Positions 44,901-51,239 of a DNA stretch of 64,000 nucleotides are shown here, in pieces. Numbering within the stretch: position 1 is the stretch's first letter; the number at the start of each line of letters is the position of its first letter. This stretch comes from Aporrectodea caliginosa (Eukaryota > Annelida > Clitellata > Crassiclitellata > Lumbricidae): assembly GCA_020284085.1 (NCBI GenBank), contig JACEVL010000289.1, positions 453,501-517,500 on the forward strand. Direction: 5' to 3'. Made by a program: the position numbers and the translations under genes. The notes beneath the pieces were generated by a model. The model saw nothing but the letters and a program-made list of their open reading frames with translations. It was not told the DNA's origin and made no database searches.

Positions 44901-47900
44901 TGTATTGTATTTGAAAAATTTTGAAAGCGCCCATTACTGTATACATAAGCCAATCTTTTTTGCTGCGGAGCCCTTTTGGTCTGAAAGTTTTTTGACGCAA
45001 ACCCAACCTAAATAAGGCATAGTCTGATATTCGTAGAGCCTGAGAAGTACACTAAAGTAGGTTTAATTAATTACATTATTCTCCTCATGGAACCCTATCT
45101 TCCCCTCGCGGAACCCTAGGGTTACTGTTTTAAGTTATATTCAGAGGTGCTGTCAGCGTGACAGCCCCGAGGGAATTATAAAAGTCTTCAAGCAGTGGGC
45201 AGATGAGGGAGAGATCATGGCCAAAGTCTTAGAGCGTAAAGAGGGGAAGGTCATTCCAGGACAAGAGACCCACAGAAACGATGTTGGACCATAGCAGTCC
45301 TTTTCCGAGGAACGAAGAGAAACAAAAAATGTGGGTTTGCACATCAGATCACAAATATACTTTGGAACCCGTCCTTGCTGAGTTCTAGAAACCATTAGCG
45401 AGAGCTTGTACCGGATTCGAGAAGCAACGGGAAGTTGTCTGATGGTTAGTACATTGGACTGTCAGTCATGAGGTCAGTCATTCAAATCACCTTACCCTAC
45501 TTTGCCTTATGTTTTCTTTGCAGCCGACTGCCAAGTGTCCGATGTGCCGCGGTCAATTGTCACTTGACACCCTTGTCGAAGTTCCACCTGACTATGGAAA
45601 GCAAGAGGCAGACATCACCACCGATCAACCATGGCACGCCAGCAGCAAGGTACAACAGCCATGCAATACTGGGGCTACATAAATGCCTGAATATGTTCTG
45701 ACTAACCGCACCTCAGATTCACATTTCTGTGTGATCTTGTGTGTGTTAAAACTGTTTGTAATAATAATAATAATAATGGTAATAATAATAATTATCTCTG
45801 CAGACCTAATTATCTAACCTCGACACGTCGATAGCAGCTGTTCCCTACCTGGTTAAGTAAGTAAGACATTTATTGACAGCATCAACATCATAGGGTCTTA
45901 ATAACAGTGCTTGCTCAGTCAATACAAACTCGTAAACTTCAAGTAAATGATGCAAAATTGAAGAGGTCAAAAGGTGAGAAATTAATAGTCTTCTGTCTAC
46001 CGACCAGTCAGTTTATCCCCACATTCATCAGTTAATTTTTACTTGTTTGGTGTTTTCACGTTTCCTTGGATATCCAGGCTTGTAGTGTAGTGCCACTTTT
46101 CTGTTTAACAATGCTGTGTCAGAGCAAAAACGATTAGCGTCTCTGTCCAGGATTCACTACCCAAAAACAGACTTGGCGTACTGCTGCTTATGTATTTTTT
46201 TATTATTGTTATGCATTTATTAAGCATCACTATCTAAAGACCGAGCTTCAATCGATGGCACTGAGGAATCGTGAGTGAAGGACTTGCTCAAGGTCCCTAC
46301 ACTGTTACCGTCTCAGGGGAGAAGGCTCTAGCCCATACTCAATTTACAAGGCTAGCGTTCTAACTAGTTGGCTACCACGTCCCACATGCATAGGGTTAGT
46401 GACAGAGTTAAACGAGGTGCATGAGGATCTGATATTATTCTTTAGAGGTGATGCTGTAGCTGTTCTTTTTCTGTTCAGGTGGATTCATTGATGAATGCTT
46501 TGGTCCAGCTGAGGCTCCAGGATGCCACGATTAAGAGTCTCGTTGTCTCACAATTCACCTCGTTTCTTACCATTCTGGAGACGCCACTCAGGTAGGACAA
46601 CAGCAGCCAGGTATCATTACTAATTAACAATGCATGTAATCACTAATTAGGCTAGGTAAAATACAGTGAATGACAGACTTAACCCTTTAACGACGAGCTG
46701 CTTGTGGTTTCCCATGCATTTTAGTACACGCTCGTCGTTAAAGGGTTAAAAGAGGTGTGTGCTTTTCTTGTGATCACTAATAATGTCCTGCATTATCTAA
46801 TTACGTACATTAGACGAGATGACTGTAATTACTAATTATACCAGGTAAGTAGTATTATAGGGTGAATGACAGACTTAAAAGAGGTGTGTCAGGACTGCAC
46901 TTCTTCTTGCAATATCTAATAATGTCCTGTGTTATCTAATTAGGTAAAGTAAAGGATTAGGTAAGACAGTGTCTGACTAATTACTAATTAGCAAGGTAAG
47001 TGCGTATGTAAGACATTGTCCTGGTCTAATATCTAATTAGGTTGGGTAATGGTTCAGGTAATACAATGACCAACTGTAATTACTAATTAGGTCCGGTAAC
47101 TCCTCAGGCAAGAACACGTCCAGGTGTTAGTAGTAATTAGCCAGGTAAGTGCTTAGGTAAGACAATGTCTTGATATGATGGTGTTATAATTAGGTTGGCT
47201 AAGGGCTCAAGTGAGACAGTGTCCAGGTGTTAATAGTAATTAAGCCAGGTGAGTGCTTAGGTAAAACAGTGTCTCAGGGTAATACCTAATAGGGTGACGT
47301 GCTCTGCTAGAGCAATGTTAATGTTCATTACGGTAAGACAAAGTAATTCTCAGCTAAGGCAGCGTTGGAAAAAGAGCTATATAACCCTGTGTTTTGACGC
47401 TCTTGATAAGTGCTGACCATCTAATACATGAACCGACCTTTGAATTTGCAGGGAAAATGGCTTCAAATTTGTGCGATTGGATGGTACAATGTCGAGCAAA
47501 CGGCGTGTTGCAGCGATCGAGTCTTTTATGGACTTGAGCCCCGGTTCTCCTACGATTTTCCTCCTTTCACTGAAGGCCGGTGGGGTGGGCCTCAACCTCA
47601 CGGCTGCCAGCCGCGTCTTCCTCATGGATCCGGTAATTGCACGCTTTTATATCATATTGACAGGATATTTTGTTGGGAGTGATCGATAGTATAGTCGTTA
47701 GCGTGCTGGACTGTCAATCGAGAGGTCGGGTTCAAATCCAACCAGGGCAGAAATTATTAACCAATTGCTAATCGCACTGTGGTGTACAGACATCTAATAA
47801 ACACAGTTGAAAGCATATAGCATCCTAACAATAAATGTTTTGTGCATAAGGCTGTCAGTTGGGAGGGATTATGCGGTCATGGACACAGTAACGGAGGGAG

Positions 47901-49465
47901 TAGTAGGTGGGTTTGGTTGGGGTAGTAGTTTGGTGCAGGACGTGGCCCAGGTCCATCAGGGCAGCCCTAAAGGGGCGAGTTTCAGAGTTATTGCAGAGTT
48001 GTTCAAACACTGGGGAGTTGTCACTGGTGTAAGGAAGGCATATCAGTCTACATATCTTTGCTAGAAATCAACTCCTCGCTTACTGCCCAGGGTATATGTT
48101 GACAGGTCAGTTAACAGTCAGTGTACTCATCATAACTGAGTTCCCAAGGGGGGGGGGTGGCAGTGGAGCCAAACTCAAAACAAATATCTGCCTGGCAGGG
48201 CTTTGAACCCCTTACCTTTGAGTTGACGGTGCAACATGCTAACCCTTAGCCATTGTGTATCATTAATTGTTATTTCATAAGTAATTTAACTAGTAACTTA
48301 ATGAGTGATTTAATGCGTAATTTCATACGTTATTTATTTTATGAGTAATATCATACGAAATTTATCAGGCATTTGCTCATACAAGGGAATTAGTCGACAA
48401 AGAAGAAACTGAACAAAAGCGGGTAATCTTCTTTGTGAAATAATTTGTATAGCTCAACAATACGTATACTTTATCGTTCGAAATGTTTATTGTGAAAATG
48501 TATAAATTTTGTTGGACTATGTTAAATGCAGGCGTGGAATCCAGCGTCCGAGGACCAGTGTTTCGACCGCTGCCATCGTCTCGGTCAGACGCGACCCGTT
48601 GTCATCACGAAGGTCTATTCAGTTCTTTACTTGTAATTTACTTGCTTTTCTACCCCAGGCGTAATTTATGGATGAACCCTGATGTAACAAAACTGCTTTC
48701 ACAAACATAAAGCAGTTCTCTGTTATGGTTTGTGGGCCAACTCTGGAGTTCCTTGACCACTGAGTTATATTCCCTGTCTACTGTACACCATTTTGGAACA
48801 CGGTTAAAATAGTTTGTTATCTGATGAAATCAGTGTGTCCAATAAATGGTTGGAAGAAGCAGTTCCATAAGCTAGCCCTGAAGCAGCCATAGGTTTTCTG
48901 TAAGAGATTATAAACAAGGTACCTTATGTGTAAGAACTTATAAACAAGGTACCTTTTCTGTAAGAGATTATAAACAAGGTACCTTATCTGTAAGAGATTA
49001 TAAACAAGGTACCTTATCTGTAAGAGATTATAAACAGGTACCTTATCTGTAAGAGATTATAAACAAGGTACCTTATCTGTAAGAAATTATAAACAAGGTA
49101 CCTTATATGTAAGAGATTATAAACAAGGTACCTTATCTGTAAGAGATTATTAACAAGGTACCTTATCTGAAAGAGATTATAAATGAAGTACCTTATCTGT
49201 AAGAGATTATAAACAAGGTACCTTATCTGTAAGAGATTATAAATGAAGTACCGTATCTGTAAGATTTTATCAGCAGAATATTTAAAATGATTTGCTTTCC
49301 TGTTTCTAGTTCATTGTTGAGAATTCGATCGAGGAGCGTATGGTCGAGATGCAGGACAAGAAGCGCAAGTTGGTTCAGGGTGTTTTCGGCGAGGAAAATA
49401 AGCAGACGGCCGAAGAGAAACGACAGACGCGAATCAATGACATCAGGAACCTGATGGATCTCTAG
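26791..49465 (+). CDS. HLTF: HLTF: SNF2-family DNA translocase and RING E3 ubiquitin ligase (22 coding exons)
   Basis: Joined exons: 26791-26965, 28898-28977, 29719-29885, 30539-30802, 31648-31714, 32641-32809, 33365-33486, 34513-34880, 35704-35783, 36784-37062, 39793-39861, 40147-40250, 41314-41590, 42234-42369, 42795-42974, 44222-44349, 44652-44845, 45524-45649, 46479-46591, 47452-47632, 48532-48612, 49310-49465. All phases agree, giving about 1171 residues (human HLTF is 1009; the extra length is mostly in the acidic linker). Domains in order: HIRAN (about 61-165), SNF2 lobe 1 with GLGKT (315-319) and DEGH (712-715), C3HC4 RING (921-961), helicase lobe 2 with [10 protein letters not shown] and DRCHRLGQ. 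In the known family, HIRAN binds 3'-OH single-stranded DNA, the motor drives fork reversal, and the RING polyubiquitinates PCNA. The exon 4/5 junction is the only uncertain join (see those entries). I see no stop, frameshift or missing motif. Confidence 0.95.
27255..27590. repeat. HLTF intron 1: tandem repeat, unit about 75 bp
   Basis: Four diverged copies of a block of the form 'cagcgccacctaccgaaatg' followed by 'gagtctagttcatggcgtaag'. Confidence 0.65.
27875..28315. repeat. HLTF intron 1: minisatellite, unit about 33 bp
   Basis: About 13 imperfect copies of 'tatctgaatattcattagct' plus 'ttaagccaatcat'. Intronic, with no coding role evident. Confidence 0.85.
28898..28977 (+). CDS. HLTF: HLTF exon 2 (start of HIRAN)
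   Basis: Residues 59-85, '[18 protein letters not shown]'. G-x-V-V-G-L-R-Y-Y is the opening strand of the HIRAN domain. Acceptor aatctag, donor gtatga, phase 0 at the end. Confidence 0.95.
29440..29545 (-). mobile_element. tRNA-like SINE head in HLTF intron 2
   Basis: The minus strand has an A-box-like stretch in 'ggtgatggctgaatggtaat' and a B-box-like 'acaggttcgatacc'. Short and degenerate. Confidence 0.4.
29719..29885 (+). CDS. HLTF: HLTF exon 3 (HIRAN core)
   Basis: Residues 86-141. It contains '[16 protein letters not shown]' and '[12 protein letters not shown]', the two most conserved HIRAN blocks, which contact the 3'-OH end in the known structure. Donor gtcagt, phase 2. Confidence 0.95.
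30125..30342 (-). mobile_element. tRNA-derived SINE in HLTF intron 3
   Basis: On the minus strand: tRNA-like head with A box 'cgtggtggtagaggggtatg' and B box 'gggttcgaatcc', conserved middle 'gggcaagtccttcactcg', and tail 'gggagtgcctctgagtagaa' ending in the '...gcgctata' motif. Near full length. Confidence 0.8.
30345..30430. repeat. short tandem repeat, unit about 30 bp
   Basis: Three copies of 'taatgaataatttatgctaa' plus 'tgttggaatc'. Confidence 0.6.
30539..30802 (+). CDS. HLTF: HLTF exon 4 (end of HIRAN)
   Basis: Residues 141-229, '[20 protein letters not shown]' then a variable linker. The 3' end is uncertain. A gtgaat donor at 30803 (phase 2) pairs with the acceptor at 31647; a weaker gttggg donor at 30777 (phase 0) pairs with the acceptor at 31639. 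Both keep the frame and differ by six residues. Confidence 0.85.
30840..31145. repeat. HLTF intron 4: pyrimidine-rich tandem repeats
   Basis: Repeated 'tttatgtttacttggattac' and 'ttgtacttttattttactgt' units (about 45 bp), merging into (ttttatgtttac)n. A very T-rich stretch on the sense strand. Confidence 0.7.
31648..31714 (+). CDS. HLTF: HLTF exon 5
   Basis: '[20 protein letters not shown]', matching the human segment around EFDKLFEDLKEDDKT. Strong gtaagt donor, phase 0. The start is 31648, or 31640 if exon 4 ends at 30776; the 31640 choice has the better pyrimidine tract. Confidence 0.85.
31875..32190 (+). mobile_element. LINE ORF2 C-terminus and 3' tail in HLTF intron 5
   Basis: Plus-strand frames give '[16 protein letters not shown]' and then '[13 protein letters not shown]', the usual C-terminal pattern of CR1-like ORF2 (S-F-x-V-A-G-P-x-x-W-N...F-R-K-R-L-K-T-x-L-F). 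A short 3' UTR follows, ending 'gacgtggcgctatataaatt'. That tail is also found on tRNA-derived SINEs here. Confidence 0.65.
32641..32809 (+). CDS. HLTF: HLTF exon 6 (start of ATPase lobe 1)
   Basis: Residues 252-308. '[20 protein letters not shown]' is the helicase Q-motif-like block (hQK.AL.WM), followed by 'LPPFW' and 'SITNF', both shared with vertebrate HLTF. Phase 1 end. Confidence 0.95.
32920..33000. repeat. inverted pair of GCGCTATATAA tail fragments
   Basis: 'cttatatagcgcccctcaga' and 'tcttggaggggcgctattta' face each other across 'ggcgctccaaaa', a short foldback of the SINE/LINE tail motif. Confidence 0.55.
33176..33295 (+). mobile_element. LINE 3'-end fragment in HLTF intron 6
   Basis: '[12 protein letters not shown]' followed by a 3' tail ending 'gcagcgctatataaatgttc'. 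Truncated 5'. Confidence 0.55.
33365..33486 (+). CDS. HLTF: HLTF exon 7 (Walker A, motif I)
   Basis: '[20 protein letters not shown]'. Lys318 of GLGKT is the ATP-binding lysine. Ends in phase 0. Confidence 0.97.
33540..33843 (-). mobile_element. tRNA-derived SINE in HLTF intron 7
   Basis: The minus strand starts with 'gggtgcatagttgtctagtg' and 'gttagagtgttggattgt', a tRNA-like D arm and anticodon arm. The body (cttagcctcggc, cgggtg) is shared with 14780-15055. The B box is degenerate. Confidence 0.6.
33945..34105 (+). mobile_element. tRNA-derived SINE in HLTF intron 7
   Basis: A box in 'gtggacagttggttagggtg', B box 'gagttcgaacc', middle 'accttgagcaagtcctt', tail '...gcgcttaataaatg'. Confidence 0.75.
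34513..34880 (+). CDS. HLTF: HLTF exon 8 (linker)
   Basis: Residues 349-471, a charged Lys/Pro/Ser-rich linker between motifs I and Ia, ending '...EVTGRPKR', which lines up with RPKRRK of vertebrate HLTF. Low conservation is normal here. Phase 2. Confidence 0.85.
35121..35440. repeat. HLTF intron 8: 48-bp minisatellite
   Basis: Exact 48-bp period (unit starts at 35179, 35227, 35275, 35323, 35371, 35419). Each unit carries two palindromic 'aacaattgtt' cores and 'gactggtttcacttg'. About six copies, almost identical, so the array is young. Confidence 0.92.
35704..35783 (+). CDS. HLTF: HLTF exon 9 (linker)
   Basis: '[20 protein letters not shown]', matching the 'AVQYIESSDSEE' stretch of human HLTF. 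Acidic. gtgagt donor, phase 1. Confidence 0.88.
36420..36545 (+). repeat. HLTF intron 9: G-rich repeat with a G-quadruplex motif
   Basis: Sense-strand G runs. At 36449-36469 there are four GGGG runs separated by 2, 1 and 2 bases, a textbook G4 motif. The surrounding units ('gatggggacaggcct') repeat about every 30-40 bp. Confidence 0.75.
36784..37062 (+). CDS. HLTF: HLTF exon 10 (linker)
   Basis: Residues 498-591, a low-complexity Ala/Val/Ser-rich segment after a basic 'RRGRGKKKA' patch. Supported by splice signals and phase (2-nt start, phase-1 end) rather than by strong homology. Confidence 0.75.
37205..37280 (+). mobile_element. tRNA-like SINE head in HLTF intron 10
   Basis: 'gttagtctagtggttatcat' and 'gctagactggcag' form a tRNA-like D arm and anticodon arm. 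The B box is degenerate ('ggggtacaaacc'). Confidence 0.45.
37460..39630. repeat. HLTF intron 10: 18-bp minisatellite array of about 120 copies
   Basis: Unit GAGATACGAGTAACAGAG, with variants carrying GAGATGCGAG and GAGAGGCAAG spaced every few units, so there is a loose higher-order pattern. The last 160 bp (from about 39470) are more diverged (tcacaaag, tcacagag forms). The 18-bp unit lacks stops in five of six frames, which creates open frames of up to 726 codons on both strands that are not genes. Purine-rich on the HLTF sense strand. Confidence 0.97.
39793..39861 (+). CDS. HLTF: HLTF exon 11 (acidic linker)
   Basis: '[20 protein letters not shown]', strongly acidic. Acceptor ttgacag, donor gtcagt, phase 1 on both sides. 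It follows the 2.2-kb minisatellite intron. Confidence 0.8.
40147..40250 (+). CDS. HLTF: HLTF exon 12 (motif Ia)
   Basis: '[16 protein letters not shown]' is motif Ia of SNF2 ATPases and is nearly identical to vertebrate HLTF. Phase 0 end at gtttgt. Confidence 0.95.
40466..40600 (+). mobile_element. tRNA-derived SINE in HLTF intron 12
   Basis: A box in 'ggtggtgtaggggtatgttt', B box 'gggttcgaatcc', middle 'gggcaagtccttcactgc', ending in (ttgta)n. It faces the next element, so the two form an inverted pair. Confidence 0.8.
40629..40839 (-). mobile_element. tRNA-derived SINE in HLTF intron 12, opposite orientation
   Basis: Full-length copy of the same family, with tail motif 'agcgcccctaccagatt' at the left and the tRNA head at the right ('aacatacccctacaccaccg'). 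B box slightly mutated. Confidence 0.8.
40885..41018 (-). mobile_element. different tRNA-derived SINE head
   Basis: The minus strand has 'gagtggccgagtgggttggt' (A box) and 'cccgggttcgcttcc' (B box), like a class II tRNA head. It has no tail in common with the neighbouring SINEs. A degenerate tRNA gene is the alternative. Confidence 0.5.
41040..41265 (+). mobile_element. two SINE/LINE tail fragments
   Basis: 'gggagcgcctctgagtagaa' plus 'gaaggggcgctatataaat' at about 41045-41090, and a second diverged copy at about 41207-41255 ending in (ttga)n. No tRNA heads. Confidence 0.6.
41314..41590 (+). CDS. HLTF: HLTF exon 13 (motif II)
   Basis: Residues 649-741. It contains '[11 protein letters not shown]' and '[15 protein letters not shown]'; DEGH (712-715) is the HLTF/RAD5-type Walker B. 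It ends inside motif III (KWVVTG). Phase 1. Confidence 0.97.
42234..42369 (+). CDS. HLTF: HLTF exon 14 (motif III end)
   Basis: '[18 protein letters not shown]' continues motif III. '[17 protein letters not shown]' matches the family. Phase 2. Confidence 0.96.
42385..42770. repeat. HLTF intron 14: (GATT)n-derived repeat
   Basis: Irregular repeats of 'gattgattga' with 'gatggagtgattg' variants through most of the intron. Confidence 0.75.
42795..42974 (+). CDS. HLTF: HLTF exon 15
   Basis: '[20 protein letters not shown]' and '[17 protein letters not shown]', the L-R-R-x-K block (motif IV region) of SNF2 proteins. Phase 2. Confidence 0.96.
43043..43665 (+). mobile_element. tRNA-derived SINE split by a hAT-like MITE
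   Basis: The left part (43043-43123) has an A box in 'ggtagccaattggttagaac' and a B box 'gggttcgatcc'. The right part resumes at 43586 with 'ggacctagaccaagtccttc' and the tail. Removing 43124-43577 and one 8-bp repeat restores a normal SINE. Confidence 0.8.
43124..43577. mobile_element. 454-bp hAT-like MITE nested in a SINE
   Basis: Perfect terminal inverted repeats 'tagagctgtaccgat' and 'atcggtacagctcta'. The 8-bp target duplication CTGTGCAG is at 43116-43123 and 43578-43585. Inside, a subrepeat 'cgataccgcgtatagccgat' occurs twice. No transposase frame. The 8-bp duplication places it with hAT elements. Confidence 0.9.
43850..43930 (-). mobile_element. LINE 3'-end fragment
   Basis: The minus strand 'agctggtgccaggcgctttg' ... 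'ggcactttagaagtttggag' matches the 3' tails at 51240-51540 and 54967-55070. Confidence 0.55.
44100..44200. repeat. (AAT)n/(ATG)n microsatellite
   Basis: Irregular aataat/gataat repeats before HLTF exon 16. Confidence 0.7.
44222..44349 (+). CDS. HLTF: HLTF exon 16
   Basis: '[20 protein letters not shown]' then 'CLHPFLV', the L-x-R-L-R-Q-x-C-x-H segment before the RING. Phase 1. Confidence 0.95.
44652..44845 (+). CDS. HLTF: HLTF exon 17 (RING, first part)
   Basis: '[20 protein letters not shown]' then 'VFCRPCI': Cys921, 924, 936, His938, Cys941 and 944 of the C3HC4 RING. Phase 0. Confidence 0.97.
45150..45400 (-). mobile_element. decayed LINE ORF2 C-terminal fragment
   Basis: The minus strand reads '[14 protein letters not shown]', '[17 protein letters not shown]', 'LPLF'-like remnants and 'LKTFIIP', the pattern of CR1-like ORF2 C-termini. 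Degenerate, in HLTF intron 17. Confidence 0.4.
45524..45649 (+). CDS. HLTF: HLTF exon 18 (RING, last part)
   Basis: '[10 protein letters not shown]' supplies the last two RING cysteines (958, 961). It ends 'HASSK', equal to the SSSK block at the start of helicase lobe 2. Phase 0. Confidence 0.96.
46200..46384 (-). mobile_element. tRNA-derived SINE in HLTF intron 18
   Basis: The minus strand has an A box in 'ggtagccaactagttagaac', the middle 'accttgagcaagtccttcac', and a tail near 'gtgatgcttaataaatgc'. The B box is mutated ('gggctagagcc'). Confidence 0.65.
46479..46591 (+). CDS. HLTF: HLTF exon 19 (lobe 2)
   Basis: '[20 protein letters not shown]' is the SQFT block of SNF2 lobe 2. Phase 2. 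Confidence 0.96.
46600..47330. repeat. HLTF intron 19: degenerate tandem repeat rich in donor-like motifs
   Basis: About 15 imperfect copies of a 40-50 bp unit: 'taattactaattagg' + 'caggtaagtg' + 'acagtgtct'. Many copies contain good 5' splice-site matches (aggtaagt) that are not used by the assembled gene. Confidence 0.75.
46683..46745. mobile_element. 63-bp piggyBac-like MITE with TTAA target
   Basis: Ends CCCTTTAACGACGAGC and GCTCGTCGTTAAAGGG are perfect inverted repeats, flanked by TTAA on both sides (46679-46682, 46746-46749). An uninterrupted sister repeat at about 46866-46892 ('gacagacttaaaagaggtgt') shows the empty site with one TTAA. TTAA duplication and CCC ends are typical of piggyBac. 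Confidence 0.85.
47452..47632 (+). CDS. HLTF: HLTF exon 20 (motif V)
   Basis: '[18 protein letters not shown]' and '[18 protein letters not shown]', then 'VFLMDP'. Phase 0. Confidence 0.97.
47678..47760 (+). mobile_element. tRNA-derived SINE head in HLTF intron 20
   Basis: 'gatagtatagtcgttagcgt' (A box) and 'gggttcaaatcc' (B box) about 35 nt apart, then 'accagggcagaaatt'. It resembles a tRNA but lacks matching acceptor arms. Confidence 0.6.
48160..48255 (-). mobile_element. tRNA-like SINE head fragment
   Basis: The minus strand has 'ggctaagggttagcatgttg' and 'aggggttcaaagcc', with the body word 'ctgcc..ggcag' shared with 33540-33843. Confidence 0.45.
48532..48612 (+). CDS. HLTF: HLTF exon 21 (motif VI)
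   Basis: '[20 protein letters not shown]' carries motif VI (DRCHRLGQ) with the arginine fingers. Phase 0. Confidence 0.97.
48899..49265. repeat. HLTF intron 21: 30-bp minisatellite
   Basis: About 12 copies of 'ctgtaagagattataaacaa' + 'ggtaccttat'. Each unit contains GTAAGA and AAGGTACC, both resembling 5' splice sites. It ends 45 nt before the last exon. A single diverged unit lies at 55246-55280. Confidence 0.95.
49310..49465 (+). CDS. HLTF: HLTF exon 22 (C-terminus)
   Basis: '[20 protein letters not shown]' to '[10 protein letters not shown]' and TAG. The end matches the vertebrate C-terminus (I-N-E-I-R-T-L-I-D-L). Confidence 0.97.
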   Translation, partial: FIVENSIEERMVEMQDKKRKLVQGVFGEENKQTAEEKRQTRINDIRNLMDL

Positions 49466-49504
49466 ACCAACTTAGTGTCGGATGGCAATTGCGACCAACT
49501 TATG

Positions 49505-49510
49505 AATAAA
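49505..49510 (+). terminator. HLTF: HLTF polyadenylation signal
   Basis: AATAAA 40 nt after the HLTF stop codon; the only canonical signal close to the end of the gene. Confidence 0.75.
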
Positions 49511-49582
49511 TCGTCTGGATTTTTCTAATATTTTCACTCTTTCTGGTGCAATTATGTGAGATTTTTAACTGCTTGGAATTAG

Positions 49583-49990
49583 ATATGACTGAAAAGCTTA
49601 TTTGAGTAGTTTTGAGTATGAAGTTTTTTGCCTTGACCCTTTAACGACGAGCTGCCTATGGTTTCCCATACATTTTAGTACACGCTCGTCGTTAAAGGGT
49701 TAAGAGTTTGTTGGATGTGGAGTAGTTTCGATTATGAGGTTAGAGATTATTGAAGTAGTTTTGATTATGAGGCTTGACTGAAGAGTTTATTGAAATAGTT
49801 TCAATTAAATGGCTTGACTGAAGAGATTATTGGAGTAGTTTTAATTATGAGGTTTGACTGAATAGATTATTTGAGCGCCTCTGAGTAGTTTTTTTAAAGG
49901 GGCGCTAAGCAAATGTTTGATATGAATGAATGAATAATTGGAGTAGTTGCAATGAAGAGGTTTGACTGAAGAGATTATTGGAGTACATTC
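49583..49990. repeat. tandem repeat downstream of HLTF, unit about 40 bp
   Basis: About eight copies of 'tgactgaagagattattgga' + 'gtagttttgattatgaggtt'. It is interrupted by the MITE at 49637 and by a GCGCCTCTGAGTAG tail fragment at 49873-49930. Confidence 0.75.
49637..49699. mobile_element. second copy of the 63-bp piggyBac-like MITE
   Basis: Same length and ends as 46683-46745 and about 95% identical inside. TTAA on the right (49700-49703) and TTGA on the left (49633-49636), a one-base decay of the target repeat. Confidence 0.8.
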
Positions 49991-50265
49991 GAGCAATATC
50001 AAAAACAGATTTGGAGAAGATTGTCTTAAGTAACTGTTTTTTTTTATATAATCAGACCACTTTAGGCAGAAGAGATTATTTCAGTGGCTCATTTCATAAA
50101 CTCAATATAGCTTTGGCAAAAGGGATTATTAAAGTGGTTGTTGGCAAATACTGAAATTAGATTTGGCAGCTGAGCATTGTTTGGTGATTTTAGCCAGTGT
50201 TAACATTTGGTCTCCTCATAAAATTACTGATTTCAACACAAGAACCACGCACAATGTTGAGTGCC

Positions 50266-50406
50266 CAGTGGCGGGGGGATAGGGGGGCTTAGCCCCCTAA
50301 CTGCGGCTCAGCCCCCCCAAAAGTGGGAAATCACAGGGAGGAGGGGACAAAAGGGAAGGGCTTGGAGCTTTAGCCCCCAAAACCTGAAATCCTGGCGCCT
50401 CCACTG
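50266..50406. mobile_element. 141-bp hAT-like MITE nested in a retroelement tail
   Basis: Starts CAGTGGCGGGGGG and ends CCTCCACTG (inverted). Perfect 8-bp target duplication TGAGTGCC (50258-50265, 50407-50414). G/C-rich inside, with no frame. The right flank is the 'gagtgcctctaagtagtctc' ... 'gctatatataaat' tail motif, so it inserted into an older SINE/LINE tail. Confidence 0.85.
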
Positions 50407-50465
50407 TGAGTGCCTCTAAGTAGTCTCTTCATGTAAATGTGCTATATATAAATTGACGAATGCAA

Positions 50466-51239
50466 TGCAACGAGGAGGAAATGGTAATGGTGACTAAGCA
50501 TTTTCATGCGAGTTTCCACAGAACTGTCCATTGTAAGTAACTGACAACCGGAATTTTGTTAAATCTAGTGATAGAAATGCTTGCATGGAGTTGGATATTG
50601 CATGGCCAGCGTTTGTCGACTTGAATAGGCTACTTGCAGATTGTTATTTCTTCAGTTTTTGACACATTGCATATGCATCTAAGAATGTTTATATCACGTT
50701 AAAAAACTCTGTTGGTGATTATCTTAAGGACGTCCGCAAAAGGGGGATATTGGGTCATGCGTCTAAATTGATACATAGTTGTTTCATTATAGCCTGTACC
50801 TTGAAAATTAGCTTCACACAGAGAGTGTTGGATCTACTTACAGTTTCTGTGATGTACGTGACACTATAAAAGACCTTCACTCTGCAGCACATTTGGTACC
50901 TCAAGATCAAGAGGGTGGCTTAAATTAGTAATCTGTTGGAGTGTGGACGTCCTCAATGGAAGGGTAGTGCCAAGTGCGGACAAGGGTAGAAGGAGGGATT
51001 TTTTGTGGACGACCTCTTATTCTGTTGTGTTTTAAGTGTGCTTATAATTATGCACGAGTCTGTCTGCAGAGTGATCGTGATATGAGCCATAGCTGTGTTC
51101 GTATGATTTGGCCAGATTGAAAGGAATTTAAATACCCTTGAAGTTTACAACTAAAGTAGAATTGTTATGCTATGTTGATGCTTTTGTCTTTCTGCTTTCT
51201 GGAAATTGGTTGGACTGCATTATTCTTTTGTGGAGTGAG
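50466..51239. other. no feature seen
   Basis: Single-copy AT-rich DNA between HLTF and the LINE fragment. No motif-supported frame on either strand. Confidence 0.4.

Noticed and set aside
48899..49265. CRISPR-like array (regular 30-bp spacing)
   Set aside because: There are no unique spacers between the units; it is a head-to-tail minisatellite in a eukaryotic intron.
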